Assembly: GCA_024233115.1 (NCBI GenBank)
Contig: JACKQB010000004.1
Coordinates: 372,001 to 436,000, forward strand
Origin: Akkermansiaceae bacterium
GTDB lineage: Bacteria; Verrucomicrobiota; Verrucomicrobiia; Verrucomicrobiales; Akkermansiaceae
Direction: 5' to 3'
Length of the DNA stretch: 64,000 nucleotides
Below, piece by piece: positions 48,345 to 57,579 of the stretch (its first letter is position 1; the number at the start of each line of letters is the position of its first letter). The notes beneath the pieces were generated by a model that worked only from the letters and a program-made list of their open reading frames with translations, made no database searches and was not told the DNA's origin. Both the position numbers and the translations under genes were made by a program.

Positions 48345-49730
48345 TTAAATATTTTTCCGGGAGGTGCCTGGTCGTCGCATGGTCGGCTGGCTTTGCTCTG
48401 GTGAGTTCAGGTTATAAAACTCCCAGCTAACAATACCTGAGACAGCAAGGACCGGGCTAGCGTCTTTTTCCGAGACCCTCCATACCAGTTCGGCCGTGAT
48501 GGCATGGACAGCGCGTCCTCCCGGCGCATCCTGGCCGAAGCGATGCCGCAGGATTTTCCCGGCAGCGGAGTCTCTGGCCACCGCAACCACATGGGTTTCC
48601 CTGTCATAGCCCGGACAGTGGATGCGATACCAGTCGTGGTTCCTCAAGTGCGGGGCATACACATTCTTTACCAGTGACGGCAGGACCGGGTACACCATCA
48701 AACGGAATACACCATGTGATTCCGTATGCGGACTGTCGATAAAGCGGGAGAGCAAGCGGTGCCTGGTCTGGACGAAAACCGGCCAGTCGAGCGTAATGCG
48801 GTCGTCATTTCCCCGTTTAAAAAAAGCGCAGATGTTCTGTTGGTTTCCCGCCCGCAGACGACCGCTCTGGGCCGCCAATTCAAGAAACGAGGGGGAATCG
48901 AGGGCAAGCTGGACACGGATGGGCATGAGTGGACGGAACACCGCGTCCTCCGGCGGTGTGTCGGGACGTTGGTAGTACATCAAATAAATACCATTGTCGG
49001 TAAAGCTCTTGGGCAGTGGTTTGACGACAAAGGCCGTGGCTTGCACCACATCGTATGCGTTGCGAGGTGGTTGGTACTCCGGCAGTAGCGCGTGGGTTTC
49101 GCGGGTGGGGGTTACGTAGAGCAATTGCTGGTTTGTGTCTCCCTCCGCCCGCAGGTACTTGTCGAGCACGTTTCTTGCCTCCATTTCCCATTCTGGTTTT
49201 GCCTTGGCGCCATGGCTGGCGGCGGTGGCAGCCTGGTCATGGGTCGATGTAGGAGTGCCGTTGATGGCAAGACTCCAGATGATCAGCCCGATGAGTCCCA
49301 CGGCCAGTACCATGGCCGCTGGGACGGCGAGTCGGGTGAGTTTGTTGGTGTTACTGTCTTGACGGAGCACAGCCTCGCTCCACGAGGTCTCACTGGTGAT
49401 CGGCTCGGTGATGGGGGCCGTGCTTTCCTCATCGCGGTCAGCATCGGTTTGCCTGGGTCTGAGTTGGGTAGGGCAACCGGGTGGGAGCGAGGGGGTGGTC
49501 GACTGTTTGGTAAAGACGACGGAACTGCTGCCTGGCTCCTGCCGGGGTGCCGCGAGGGTGGTGTCAGGGGCCTCCATGGGTAATTCCACCTTGGGTAAGA
49601 CATCGATGGCGGGCTCCAACCGGACCGGTGCATCATCCTCGACGGGGGGGAGGAGTTTCGTCCGGTCCCTCACTGGTTTGCCAGCGCCTGCGTTGGGGGC
49701 CGGCATCGCCGGTATGTCGTTACTGGGCAT
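48345..49730 (-). CDS. Membrane-anchored protein of unknown function
   Basis: A 461-residue protein from ATG 49730, which overlaps the end of the hydrolase gene by 11 bases. The N-terminal 150 residues are Pro/Glu/Thr-rich and probably disordered in the cytoplasm. One transmembrane helix at about 152-172 (AVPAAMVLAVGLIGLIIWSL). The C-terminal 270 residues are periplasmic and not recognisable by motif. The layout (disordered tail, one helix, globular domain) recurs in planctomycete and verrucomicrobial membrane proteins, but I assign no function. Confidence 0.6.
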   Translation of the reverse strand: MPSNDIPAMPAPNAGAGKPVRDRTKLLPPVEDDAPVRLEPAIDVLPKVELPMEAPDTTLAAPRQEPGSSSVVFTKQSTTPSLPPGCPTQLRPRQTDADRDEESTAPITEPITSETSWSEAVLRQDSNTNKLTRLAVPAAMVLAVGLIGLIIWSLAINGTPTSTHDQAATAASHGAKAKPEWEMEARNVLDKYLRAEGDTNQQLLYVTPTRETHALLPEYQPPRNAYDVVQATAFVVKPLPKSFTDNGIYLMYYQRPDTPPEDAVFRPLMPIRVQLALDSPSFLELAAQSGRLRAGNQQNICAFFKRGNDDRITLDWPVFVQTRHRLLSRFIDSPHTESHGVFRLMVYPVLPSLVKNVYAPHLRNHDWYRIHCPGYDRETHVVAVARDSAAGKILRHRFGQDAPGGRAVHAITAELVWRVSEKDASPVLAVSGIVSWEFYNLNSPEQSQPTMRRPGTSRKNI

Positions 49731-50631
49731 GAACGGGTGGAGAGGGGGGGGTTGTTGACTGGCTGATTGCGGGACCGGCCAGTGACGACGCACAAATTTC
49801 GATCCAGCCAGTCGGCTCATGCTGGTGGGCGCAGAGCACATCCACCTGATGCAGGCCCTGCTGCTGCAAGGAATTGCCAACGGCAAGCGTGGCGATGTCG
49901 GGGTGGTTACAATCCGAGCTCAGGTGGCTCAACATCACGACCTTGAGTTTATCACAGGCGATTTCCGCTAGAAGGTCCGCCGTTTGGTTGTTAGAAAGAT
50001 GACCGTGCCGTGATGCGATTCGCTGTTTGGTGGCCCATGGCCTCTTGGTGTCCTGATCGAGCAGTGCCTGGTCGTAGTTCGCCTCGATGTAGATACCATC
50101 ACAGCCCCTGAGCTGCTCCCTCATGAGGTGGGTGACGTGGCCCACATCACTGACCATGCTGAGCCGGGTGTTGTTGCCTGTGAGGACAAACCCGACGGGT
50201 TCGGCGGCGTCGTGGGGGATACGGAACGCGTTGACAACGAGATCACCAAGGTCGAATTCCTGGCCGCTGCGGAAAATTTTCCACGGGATGGCGCTTTTCA
50301 TTTTATGGCTGAGGGCTTCGCGAGTCAGGGCGTTGGCAAAAACCGGCACCTCGCGCTTCCGCAAAAGAACATCAATCCCGCGTGCGTGGTCGCTGTGTTC
50401 GTGGGTCAGCAGGATGGCGTCCAGTTGATCCGGAACCACACCGAGCATTTCCATGCGTAACACCAATTGCTTGGCACTCAGGCCGGCATCCACCAGGATA
50501 TGGGTCGAGCCACAACGGACCAGGGTGGCATTTCCACCGCTTCCGCTACCCAAAACCGCCATGTCAATGCCCTGTGTTTTCCCCTGTGGAACCATGCGTT
50601 GCAGTGTGCGCCCGAATACCCCGACATTCAA
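49720..50631 (-). CDS. MBL-fold metallo-hydrolase of the WalJ/YycJ type
   Basis: A 303-residue beta-lactamase-fold hydrolase. The metal-binding signature is LTHEHSDHARG (His77, His79, Asp81, His82), and GSGSGGNATLV at the N-terminus is the YycJ/WalJ hallmark, with HDAAEPVGFVL further on. WalJ-type proteins are proposed 5'-exonucleases linked to DNA repair or cell-wall control. Start: 50631 as drawn, but ATG codons at 50595 or 50562 would give the more usual short N-terminus. Divergent from the coiled-coil gene at 50731. Confidence 0.85.
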   Translation of the reverse strand: MNVGVFGRTLQRMVPQGKTQGIDMAVLGSGSGGNATLVRCGSTHILVDAGLSAKQLVLRMEMLGVVPDQLDAILLTHEHSDHARGIDVLLRKREVPVFANALTREALSHKMKSAIPWKIFRSGQEFDLGDLVVNAFRIPHDAAEPVGFVLTGNNTRLSMVSDVGHVTHLMREQLRGCDGIYIEANYDQALLDQDTKRPWATKQRIASRHGHLSNNQTADLLAEIACDKLKVVMLSHLSSDCNHPDIATLAVGNSLQQQGLHQVDVLCAHQHEPTGWIEICASSLAGPAISQSTTPPSPPVHAQ

Positions 50632-50730
50632 GTGTGGAGTGAGTCTTGTGTGCTTGCGCCGGGGGTTTGCTTATCCGGAATCGATGGATTAGACCTTGTT
50701 AAATTGGAAATCTTAGACCAGATTCCGCCC

Positions 50731-51381
50731 ATGAACATCACACAGATCCTACTTGGCTCAACCGCTGCCATGCTGCTGGCGGCGTTGATTCTTTCCTACA
50801 GTGCGATGAAGGGTGGCGAAGGCGAGGATAGCCGCAGGCACTCGGCAACCGAGCTGATGCAGGAAAACGCGCGTCTTCAAGCGGAAATCACGCGCCTACG
50901 CACAGGCCAGCCGACACCAGCGACAGCGCCCGAGGTCGACGCACCCGACAGCATGTCGAAAGAAAAGCTTCGCGAGATCGAAGAGCAAAACCGGCTGCTC
51001 CAGGAGCAATTTGCCGCTGAGAAGAAAAAACGCGAGCAGGCGGAGGCCGAGACCCTCGCCATGACCGAACGCCAGTCCGGCAAACTGAACAAGGAGGAGC
51101 GCCGCGCCAAAATGATCGCCCAGGCGATGCTCATGGCACAGGTTTCAGAGGTCGCCGAACAGGACGGCATCCATGTGATCGTGATCGATGTCAAAATGCG
51201 TGAACACGTCCGCGTGGGAACCGAGCTCGCCATCCGCCGTGGCACCGGAATCATCGGTCGGCTATCAGTATCCAGGATCGATGAGGGCGGCAACTACTTT
51301 GCCGACCCGCTGAACGGATCCTTTCCGGGCGGAAACATCGATGTCAAGGTCGGGGACGAGCTGATTGTCCCGCCGCTCTAG
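50731..51381 (+). CDS. Membrane-anchored coiled-coil protein
   Basis: A 216-residue protein from ATG 50731 (MNITQILLGSTAAMLLAALILSYSAMK; longer upstream frames lack coding character). N-terminal anchor helix, then a long coiled coil (about 32-130, many Glu/Lys/Gln), and a C-terminal beta domain of about 80 residues with IHVIVIDVKMREHVRVGTEL and GNIDVKVGDELIVPPL. The shape recalls MreC-like or membrane-fusion proteins, where a coiled coil ends in a beta barrel, but the similarity is structural guesswork. Confidence 0.6.
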   Translation: MNITQILLGSTAAMLLAALILSYSAMKGGEGEDSRRHSATELMQENARLQAEITRLRTGQPTPATAPEVDAPDSMSKEKLREIEEQNRLLQEQFAAEKKKREQAEAETLAMTERQSGKLNKEERRAKMIAQAMLMAQVSEVAEQDGIHVIVIDVKMREHVRVGTELAIRRGTGIIGRLSVSRIDEGGNYFADPLNGSFPGGNIDVKVGDELIVPPL

Positions 51382-51472
51382 TAACAAGGGTAAAAAGGCA
51401 CATGCCATCCCCGTTAGGAAATTGTGTCATCACCATTTGCAATAAACGGGAGCAATCCTAGTATTACACCCC

Positions 51473-52630
51473 ATGCGTATGATAACTTGGAAAAACCACC
51501 TCCTGCCCGCGCAGTCGTTGAAGCCCCTGGCCGTCTTGTCAGCCGGGGCCGCCCTGATTGGCCTGGTTCCCCAGACGGGTATGGCAGGGGGACAACCCGA
51601 TACGGAGGCTGTGATCGCCGCCGCGTCGGGTTCTGTCGCCGACAACAGCGGCTATCTAACATTTTTTCTCGACAACGACCTGTTTACCGGCACCGATGCC
51701 AACTACACCAACGGTGGACGCCTATCATACATCACCGAGGCCAAGCCGGTGATCAATATTCCGTTTGTACAAAAAAACCTGCACCTGTTAAGTGGTGATA
51801 CGGACAGTGCTCACTGGACGCAGAAAATATGGGGGTTTGAGACGCCCCGTGAAGTTGAATACAGCTATGGCTTCGCGTTGACCCAGATGATGTTTACCCC
51901 CGAAACACGGGAGACCCTGACACCACCACCCGGCGAACATCCCTACGCCGGATGGCTGGGCATCGGTTTTTCGCTTCATGCGCGTGACTCGAAAGCCCTG
52001 AATTCCGTGGAGATCTCCTTTGGTGTGGTCGGACCTCATTCCTACGCCCATGAATCGCAGGACTTCATCCATGACCTGTTGGATGTTGAGAAATTCAACG
52101 GCTGGGACAGCCAGATCCCGGAGGAGTTCACCATCAACGTGGATTTTAACCAGCGGCGGCGGTGGACGCTGCTCGATGATACCGATCTTCCGTTAGGTCT
52201 GGAAATCGACGGTTTCCATGAAACCGGATACTCCCTGGGAAACTACCTGACGGCTGCGCACGTCGGCGCCATGGTCAGGATGGGCTGGAACCTGCCGGTT
52301 GAGTTTTCAGACCGCCGCCTGACTACCTCCGCCCACACGCAGAAACTCTACAGTGACGAAGACGTTAACACCAAGGCCTGGTCGTGCTACGTGCTGGCGG
52401 GCGCGCGCGGCACGGGCATCCTCCACGACATCACCCTCGACGGCCCCGTGTTCAGGAATTATGACACTGGGGTCGACAGGGAGCCGTGGGTAGGCGAGCT
52501 CTACGCCGGCTTTGGTGTCCGCTACCGCAGATGGGAGGTCGGCTACGTGCATACCTACCGCACCAAGCGATTTAAAACCCAGAGGTCTCCGCAGGAGTTT
52601 GGGTCCATCGCTATCAGGACGCGGTTCTAA
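51473..52630 (+). CDS. LpxR-like outer-membrane lipid A deacylase (DUF2219)
   Basis: A 385-residue beta-barrel protein. The N-terminal barrel motif FFLDNDLFTGTDANYTNGGR contains the Asn-Asp pair that binds Ca in LpxR-type 3'-O-deacylases; GPHSYAHESQDFIH contains the likely catalytic His. A short signal region precedes it. The C-terminus ends in Phe (IAIRTRF), as expected for an outer-membrane barrel. Lipid A remodelling is the inferred role. Confidence 0.85.
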   Translation: MRMITWKNHLLPAQSLKPLAVLSAGAALIGLVPQTGMAGGQPDTEAVIAAASGSVADNSGYLTFFLDNDLFTGTDANYTNGGRLSYITEAKPVINIPFVQKNLHLLSGDTDSAHWTQKIWGFETPREVEYSYGFALTQMMFTPETRETLTPPPGEHPYAGWLGIGFSLHARDSKALNSVEISFGVVGPHSYAHESQDFIHDLLDVEKFNGWDSQIPEEFTINVDFNQRRRWTLLDDTDLPLGLEIDGFHETGYSLGNYLTAAHVGAMVRMGWNLPVEFSDRRLTTSAHTQKLYSDEDVNTKAWSCYVLAGARGTGILHDITLDGPVFRNYDTGVDREPWVGELYAGFGVRYRRWEVGYVHTYRTKRFKTQRSPQEFGSIAIRTRF

Positions 52631-52645
52631 CACAGAGCTTGCAAC

Positions 52646-53317
52646 GTGATTTCTACCCGCCGATTTTCCGTATTGTGGCTGTGGGCTGTGGTTTCCACAC
52701 TTCCCCTGCACGCCGCAAAAGACAGCTACCGTGAAGGTGGGGTGACCTACCACCGGCCGGCGACACTCAAGGCATCCGACCTGGAAGGTTTTGCAAAACT
52801 CTCAGAGCCGCGGCGCAAGCTCATTACCACCGCGCTCGGGATAGCCAGCAACAACAAGTGGCTGAAATACAAATTCGGCGGCGCCTCTCCATCGGCTGGC
52901 GGTTTTGACTGCTCGGGTGCCATGTACTACGTGTTGCGCAAGGCGGGTTACCCAGCACCACGCACCTCCGCCCAGCAGTTTGTCTGGACCAGGGACGCCA
53001 ACAACATCACCCGGGTCGATGGCTACCCTCAATCACCCGACCACAAGGCCTTTTCCAAACTGACACCCGGCGACCTCGTCTTCTGGAGTGGCACATACAC
53101 CCCGACGGATGGCCGCAGCGTGAAGATCACCCACGTTTCAATCTATCTCGGCAAGGAAAAAGACGGTCGGCACGTCATGATCGGCGCCACCAGGGGCAGG
53201 AGCTACCGGGGGAAAAGGGGGGACGGTTACGGCGTCTATGATTTCCAATTGCCGAGGGCGGGTAGCAAGTCACGCTTTGTCGGGTTTGGTCCGCCGCCCG
53301 GGTTGACCGCTAGGTAA
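52646..53317 (+). CDS. NlpC/P60 family cell-wall peptidase
   Basis: A 223-residue secreted protein with a signal peptide (RRFSVLWLWAVVSTLPLHA). The NlpC/P60 domain has the nucleophile Cys89 in GGFDCSGAMYYVL and the catalytic His in VKITHVSIYLG, and PGDLVFWSG is typical. It probably cleaves D-Glu-mDAP peptide bonds in peptidoglycan. It begins 15 bases after the deacylase gene, suggesting an envelope-maintenance operon. Confidence 0.88.
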   Translation: MISTRRFSVLWLWAVVSTLPLHAAKDSYREGGVTYHRPATLKASDLEGFAKLSEPRRKLITTALGIASNNKWLKYKFGGASPSAGGFDCSGAMYYVLRKAGYPAPRTSAQQFVWTRDANNITRVDGYPQSPDHKAFSKLTPGDLVFWSGTYTPTDGRSVKITHVSIYLGKEKDGRHVMIGATRGRSYRGKRGDGYGVYDFQLPRAGSKSRFVGFGPPPGLTAR

Positions 53318-53392
53318 TGTGGCGGGTTCATCAAAATTGACGATGTTTAGGTTGAAAGGGGGAAAGACGCTACCAAGTATGGTAATCGTCCC

Positions 53393-54955
53393 ATGAAACG
53401 AACTTCTTCACTCATATTGTCGGCGCTGTGCTTTGCGCTTTGCACAGGATTACAGGCTGCTGAAAAACCGAATATCGTGATTATTTACGGCGATGACGTC
53501 GGCTTTGGTGACCTCGGTGCTTATGGTGCCAAACTCATCCCCACCCCGAATCTCGACCAACTTGCCAGGCAGAGCCTCAGGTTCACCGACGGCCACTGCT
53601 CGGCCGCTACCTGTACCCCTTCACGCTTTTCCCTGCTGACAGGTATCCACGGGTTCCGCCACGGTGTCCACGTACTGCCTCCCAACGCGCCGATGAAGAT
53701 CAAGCCCGAGATGTTCACCCTGCCGCAGATGTTAAAAAAGGCGGGTTACTCCACAGCGGTGATCGGCAAGTGGCACCTCGGTATCGGTGACGGCAATACT
53801 CCCGTCGATTGGAATGGCGATGTCAAGCCCGGCCCCCTGGAAATTGGTTTCGACTACTCGTTCCTGCTCCCCTCGACCAACGATCGCGTCCCCTGCGTCT
53901 ACCTCGAAAACCATCGTGTTGTCGGACTCGATCCAAAAGACCCCCTGTATGTTTCTAACAAAAAGCCCGAAGGCTTCACCGGCACCGTTTACCCCGACGG
54001 AAAAAAAGACCGGGCCGCCATGACCTACTATCAAAGCACCCACGGTCATAATAACTCCGTGATCAACGGTATCGGTCGCATCGGTTACATGTGGGGTGGC
54101 AAATCCGCTCTCTGGAACGATGAAACGATGGCGGACGAGTTTGTGAAGCAGGCGAAAAAATACCTCGCCTCACGCAAAGGCAAACAGGAGCCGTTTTTCC
54201 TCTACTGGGCCGCTGCGGACATCCACGTGCCCCGCGCCCCCAACCCTCGCTTCAGGGGCAAATCAAAACTTTCCTACCGAGGCGATGCCATGGTGCAGCT
54301 CGACTGGTGTGTGGGTGAGATCACCCAGGCACTGGAGGATAACGGCTTCGCCGACAACACCATCGTGATTTTCTCAAGCGACAACGGCCCTGTCTACGAT
54401 GACGGTTATGAAGACGGCACCAAGGTGCATACCTCGACTAAGGAAAACGACCGCGGTCACGACGGCTCCGGCCCCTATCGTGGTGGCAAGTACCAGATTT
54501 ACGAAGGCGGCACCCGCGTTCCCTTTACCATCCGCTGGCCTGGAAAAATCCAACCCGGCACCTCCAGGGCGCTGTTCAGCCAGATCGACCTGATGGCCTC
54601 GTTCGCCGATCTCGTCGGCGTTGCACTGGAGGCTGACCAGGGTATCGACAGCCGCAACATGCTTCCCGCCCTTCTCGGCAAAGATCCCAAGGGCCTCGCC
54701 TCGATGATCGAAGAAGCCGGTGGAGTGGCTCTCCGTCAAGGCCCATGGAAATACATCCAGCCGAGAAAAGCCAGGAAAGGAAACAAAGGTAAACCCGCCA
54801 AACAGCCCAAAGGCGAACTCTACAACCTAGACGACGACATCGGCGAACAAACCAACATCATCGACAAACATCCGGAGCGCGCCAAAGCCATGGACGAGCT
54901 GCTGCAAAAAATGGTTAAGTCTACCAAGGGAGTGCGTGACGCCGTGGGTAAGTAA
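53393..54955 (+). CDS. Secreted arylsulfatase-family sulfatase
   Basis: A 520-residue sulfatase of the alkaline phosphatase superfamily. Signal peptide MKRTSSLILSALCFALCTGLQA. The sulfatase signature CTPSRFSLLTG places the formylglycine Cys at 74; metal ligands include Asp34-Asp35 and the IFSSDNGP pair. The Lys/Pro-rich segment RKARKGNKGKPAKQPKGEL near the C-terminus is a low-complexity insertion. Maturation needs an anaerobic or FGE-type enzyme not in the window. It probably removes sulfate from algal polysaccharides, consistent with the glycosidases in this region. Confidence 0.92.
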   Translation: MKRTSSLILSALCFALCTGLQAAEKPNIVIIYGDDVGFGDLGAYGAKLIPTPNLDQLARQSLRFTDGHCSAATCTPSRFSLLTGIHGFRHGVHVLPPNAPMKIKPEMFTLPQMLKKAGYSTAVIGKWHLGIGDGNTPVDWNGDVKPGPLEIGFDYSFLLPSTNDRVPCVYLENHRVVGLDPKDPLYVSNKKPEGFTGTVYPDGKKDRAAMTYYQSTHGHNNSVINGIGRIGYMWGGKSALWNDETMADEFVKQAKKYLASRKGKQEPFFLYWAAADIHVPRAPNPRFRGKSKLSYRGDAMVQLDWCVGEITQALEDNGFADNTIVIFSSDNGPVYDDGYEDGTKVHTSTKENDRGHDGSGPYRGGKYQIYEGGTRVPFTIRWPGKIQPGTSRALFSQIDLMASFADLVGVALEADQGIDSRNMLPALLGKDPKGLASMIEEAGGVALRQGPWKYIQPRKARKGNKGKPAKQPKGELYNLDDDIGEQTNIIDKHPERAKAMDELLQKMVKSTKGVRDAVGK

Positions 54956-55359
54956 CCCGCCGGACGTGGCGGCGGTTTTCAACCGCCTCGCCCAACAACT
55001 TCCCCCGAGCCACCCGCACGTCATCAGGAATGTAATTGCAAGGTGTGGGCAAATCGCGGTTTAGCTTGCCAGCACCGTACATCGCCTTGGAGTGCGCGGA
55101 CCCCGACGCCAGGAGGGCTCTGCGCTTTGGATTCTGGTGCGGCGCCACTACGCCATAAACCTCCCAACCGCCAATACGCATGTAAGCGAAAGAAAAGGTG
55201 CAGTTTTAAAGAGGACGAACCTGAGTCTACGAGGCCGAGCGTCAGGGAGAATCAAAAGCGGTGATTCACATCCCCGCACTCCCAAAGTGCAGGCACCTGC
55301 CCACGCCCCACATCATCAGGCTGGACGGACGATCTAGGATTTACCACTATGCCGGCAGT
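54956..55359. other. Intergenic region with REP-like hairpin and dispersed-repeat-like sequence
   Basis: 404 bases without a convincing gene. A REP-like hairpin lies at 54966-54992. At about 55085-55140 CTTGGAGTGCGCGGACC and GCGCTTTGGATTCTGG form an imperfect inverted pair that resembles the dispersed intergenic repeats I associate with this group (from memory, not checked). Confidence 0.4.
54966..54992. repeat. REP-like hairpin
   Basis: Core GGCGGTTTTCAACCGCC with flanking GTGGC and TCGCC; same core as the two hairpins at 20204-20268. Confidence 0.6.
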
Positions 55360-56937
55360 ATGAAACCTGGCAAATACTCTCCTGTGATAGCCACCCTGGC
55401 GATCCTGTCACTCTCCTACAGCTCCCTCTGCGCCCGGGAATCCGAGCCCAAAGCCCGACTCGGCATCAACCTTGCAGGCCCCGCCGACTGGAACACCGAG
55501 CTGCCCTTCGTCGATGTTTTCCGGATGTCCCGACCATGGATCAGCCAACGAAAAGGCCAGGCATGGGGTAAAGGCCCCGCTCTCCAGCTCGATCAACACG
55601 GCTGGGTAAAACAACTCGAACCCGACTGCTGGGCCGAAACCCCGCTCTGCACCATCGAAGGAAACCATTACCCGTCCGGACGCTATCACGTGTATTTCGA
55701 GGGTGAGGGAAAACTGGCCTTCGCTGGTGCTGCCAAAACGCTATCCGAGGCAAACGGGCACATGATCATTCAGGCGGACGCCTCCAAAGGCGCCATCTGG
55801 CTCAGGGTGATGAAAACAAACCCTGCCAACTATGTAAGAAATATTCGCGTGGTGATGCCCGGCTTCGAAAAAACCTATCAAAGGCAACCCTTTCACCCCG
55901 CCTTCCTCAAACGCTGGAACGGCGTTACCTGTATCCGCTTTATGGACTGGATGCATACCAATGGCTCGAACGTAAAAACCTGGTCGGATCGACCCAAACT
56001 AACAGATGCCACCTATTCCAAGAAAGGCATCGCCCTCGAGCGCATGATCGAGCTCTGCAACCTTCAACAAGCCGATGCCTGGTTCTGCATGCCCCACCAG
56101 GCAGACGACGACTACATCCGCCGGTTTGCAGAAATGGTGAAACAGAGGCTCGATCCCGGGCTGAAGATCTACATCGAATACTCCAACGAGGTTTGGAACG
56201 GTATATTTGCACAGCATAAGTATGCGCAGAAACAGTCTGCGCTGTTAGGTCTGGGAAACAAAGACCGGCCATGGGAAGGCGCGGGAATGTACTATGCCCA
56301 GAGGTCGGTGGAGATTTTCAATCTCTGGGAAAAGGTGTTTGGCGACAGCAATCGCCTGGTCCGTGTCCTCGCCTGGCAGGCGGGCAACACATGGTGGATG
56401 GAAAACATCGTACTCACCCACAACGACGCCTGGAAACAGGCGGATGCACTCGCCATCGCTCCCTACATGGGTATGAACGTCCCGCAAAACGGAAACAAGC
56501 TCACGGCGTCACAGGTCGCTGGATGGTCGGTGGACCAGGCGCTGGCTCATTTGGAATCGGTTTCCCTGCCACGATCCATCAAGGCGATCCGGGATTCCAA
56601 AAAAGTCGCCGACAAGTACAAACTCAAACTCATCGCCTACGAGGGCGGCCAGCACATGGTCGGTGTCGCCGGCGGAGAAAACAACCAGAAGATGACAGAC
56701 CTCTTTATCGCCGCCAACCAGCACCCGGGGATGGGGAAAATCTATCAGAAATACCTCACCGCCTGGGATACGGAAGGGGGTGGCCTGTTTGCAAGCTTCT
56801 CATCTGTAGGCAAGTGGACCAAATGGGGCAGCTGGGGCGCCATGCAGTATTACGATGACGATCCCGGCAAAGCCCCCAAGATGAAAGCCATCACCGACTG
56901 GGCACGCTCCAAAGGCCAAACCATGACAGCCGAATAG
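55360..56937 (+). CDS. Secreted glycosidase-like protein of unknown family
   Basis: A 525-residue secreted protein from ATG 55360 (MKPGKYSPVIATLAILSLSYS; the open frame upstream has no signal). A beta-rich N-terminal module (about 30-190) precedes a probable TIM barrel with ALERMIELCNLQQADAWFC, KIYIEYSNEVWNGIF and KLIAYEGGQHMVG. The Ser-Asn-Glu in EYSNEVWN and the Glu in AYEGG fit the acid/base and nucleophile of a clan GH-A-like glycosidase. I cannot place it in a named CAZy family. It follows the sulfatase gene. Confidence 0.6.
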   Translation: MKPGKYSPVIATLAILSLSYSSLCARESEPKARLGINLAGPADWNTELPFVDVFRMSRPWISQRKGQAWGKGPALQLDQHGWVKQLEPDCWAETPLCTIEGNHYPSGRYHVYFEGEGKLAFAGAAKTLSEANGHMIIQADASKGAIWLRVMKTNPANYVRNIRVVMPGFEKTYQRQPFHPAFLKRWNGVTCIRFMDWMHTNGSNVKTWSDRPKLTDATYSKKGIALERMIELCNLQQADAWFCMPHQADDDYIRRFAEMVKQRLDPGLKIYIEYSNEVWNGIFAQHKYAQKQSALLGLGNKDRPWEGAGMYYAQRSVEIFNLWEKVFGDSNRLVRVLAWQAGNTWWMENIVLTHNDAWKQADALAIAPYMGMNVPQNGNKLTASQVAGWSVDQALAHLESVSLPRSIKAIRDSKKVADKYKLKLIAYEGGQHMVGVAGGENNQKMTDLFIAANQHPGMGKIYQKYLTAWDTEGGGLFASFSSVGKWTKWGSWGAMQYYDDDPGKAPKMKAITDWARSKGQTMTAE

Positions 56938-57058
56938 CCAGTTGGCGATTGAATGACGACCCGCACTGGCCCCCATGATTTAAGGCTGGGAAAAATGGTC
57001 GTGACCCGTTACCCTGCGTCCCAATCCTCTCGTATTCTAGGATATCCTACCCACGGCC

Positions 57059-57541
57059 ATGAAATCCCACACCTACTTCAACCCCGGTTTTTTAAGCCGC
57101 CTGTTTTGCGTTGTCATCATCGCAACCCTCTGCCTGCCCACAGGACTCGATGCCAAAAACAACAATAAAAACAAAAACAAGAACAAGCAGCCCGCCTCGA
57201 AAAAAGGCGCGGCCTCGGAGCTTCCCAAAATCAATTCCGTTAAAAAAGACTCCATCGTCTTCAATGGCAAGATCTATTACTTCGCCGATAACATCAAAGT
57301 CTTTATCAACGGTGAGGAAGGAACGACCGGTCAGCTCAGGGCAGGTATGCAGGCACTGGTTTCCGCACGGATTCATACCTACGGCAAAGACGGTGCGGAT
57401 AACACCTACATCGCGACACGTATCACCGCACGGGTAGACAACAAACTCGCCGAAAAGGCCAGGGCCGCGAACAAAAAGGCGGCAGACGCGGCCAAGAAGC
57501 AGAATCAGAAAAACAATAAGAAGAATAACAAAAGGAGGTAG
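57059..57541 (+). CDS. Small secreted Lys/Asn-rich protein
   Basis: A 160-residue protein with a signal peptide (about 1-32, FLSRLFCVVIIATLCLPTGLDA). A Lys/Asn-rich linker (NNNKNKNKNKQP) precedes a beta module (about 52-130, SIVFNGKIYYFADNIKVFIN and MQALVSARIHTYGKDG), and the C-terminus is again Lys/Asn-rich (KNNKKNNKRR). The middle resembles the OB-fold-like DUF5666 domains only weakly. The basic tails suggest binding to an anionic surface polymer. Function unknown. Confidence 0.6.
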   Translation: MKSHTYFNPGFLSRLFCVVIIATLCLPTGLDAKNNNKNKNKNKQPASKKGAASELPKINSVKKDSIVFNGKIYYFADNIKVFINGEEGTTGQLRAGMQALVSARIHTYGKDGADNTYIATRITARVDNKLAEKARAANKKAADAAKKQNQKNNKKNNKRR

Positions 57542-57579
57542 TGGAATCCCATGCACGCTCGCTCCATTGCAGTGACAAG

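Noticed and set aside
53360..53385. TACCAAGTATGGTA palindrome before the sulfatase gene as an operator
   Set aside because: Only one similar site (TGCCAAAGTATGGCA at about 7073) was noted and the two are not next to related genes; too weak to call.
55085..55160. Possible tRNA-like or structured RNA in the region after the sulfatase gene
   Set aside because: Imperfect inverted pairs fit a dispersed repeat better; no cloverleaf or CCA end could be drawn.
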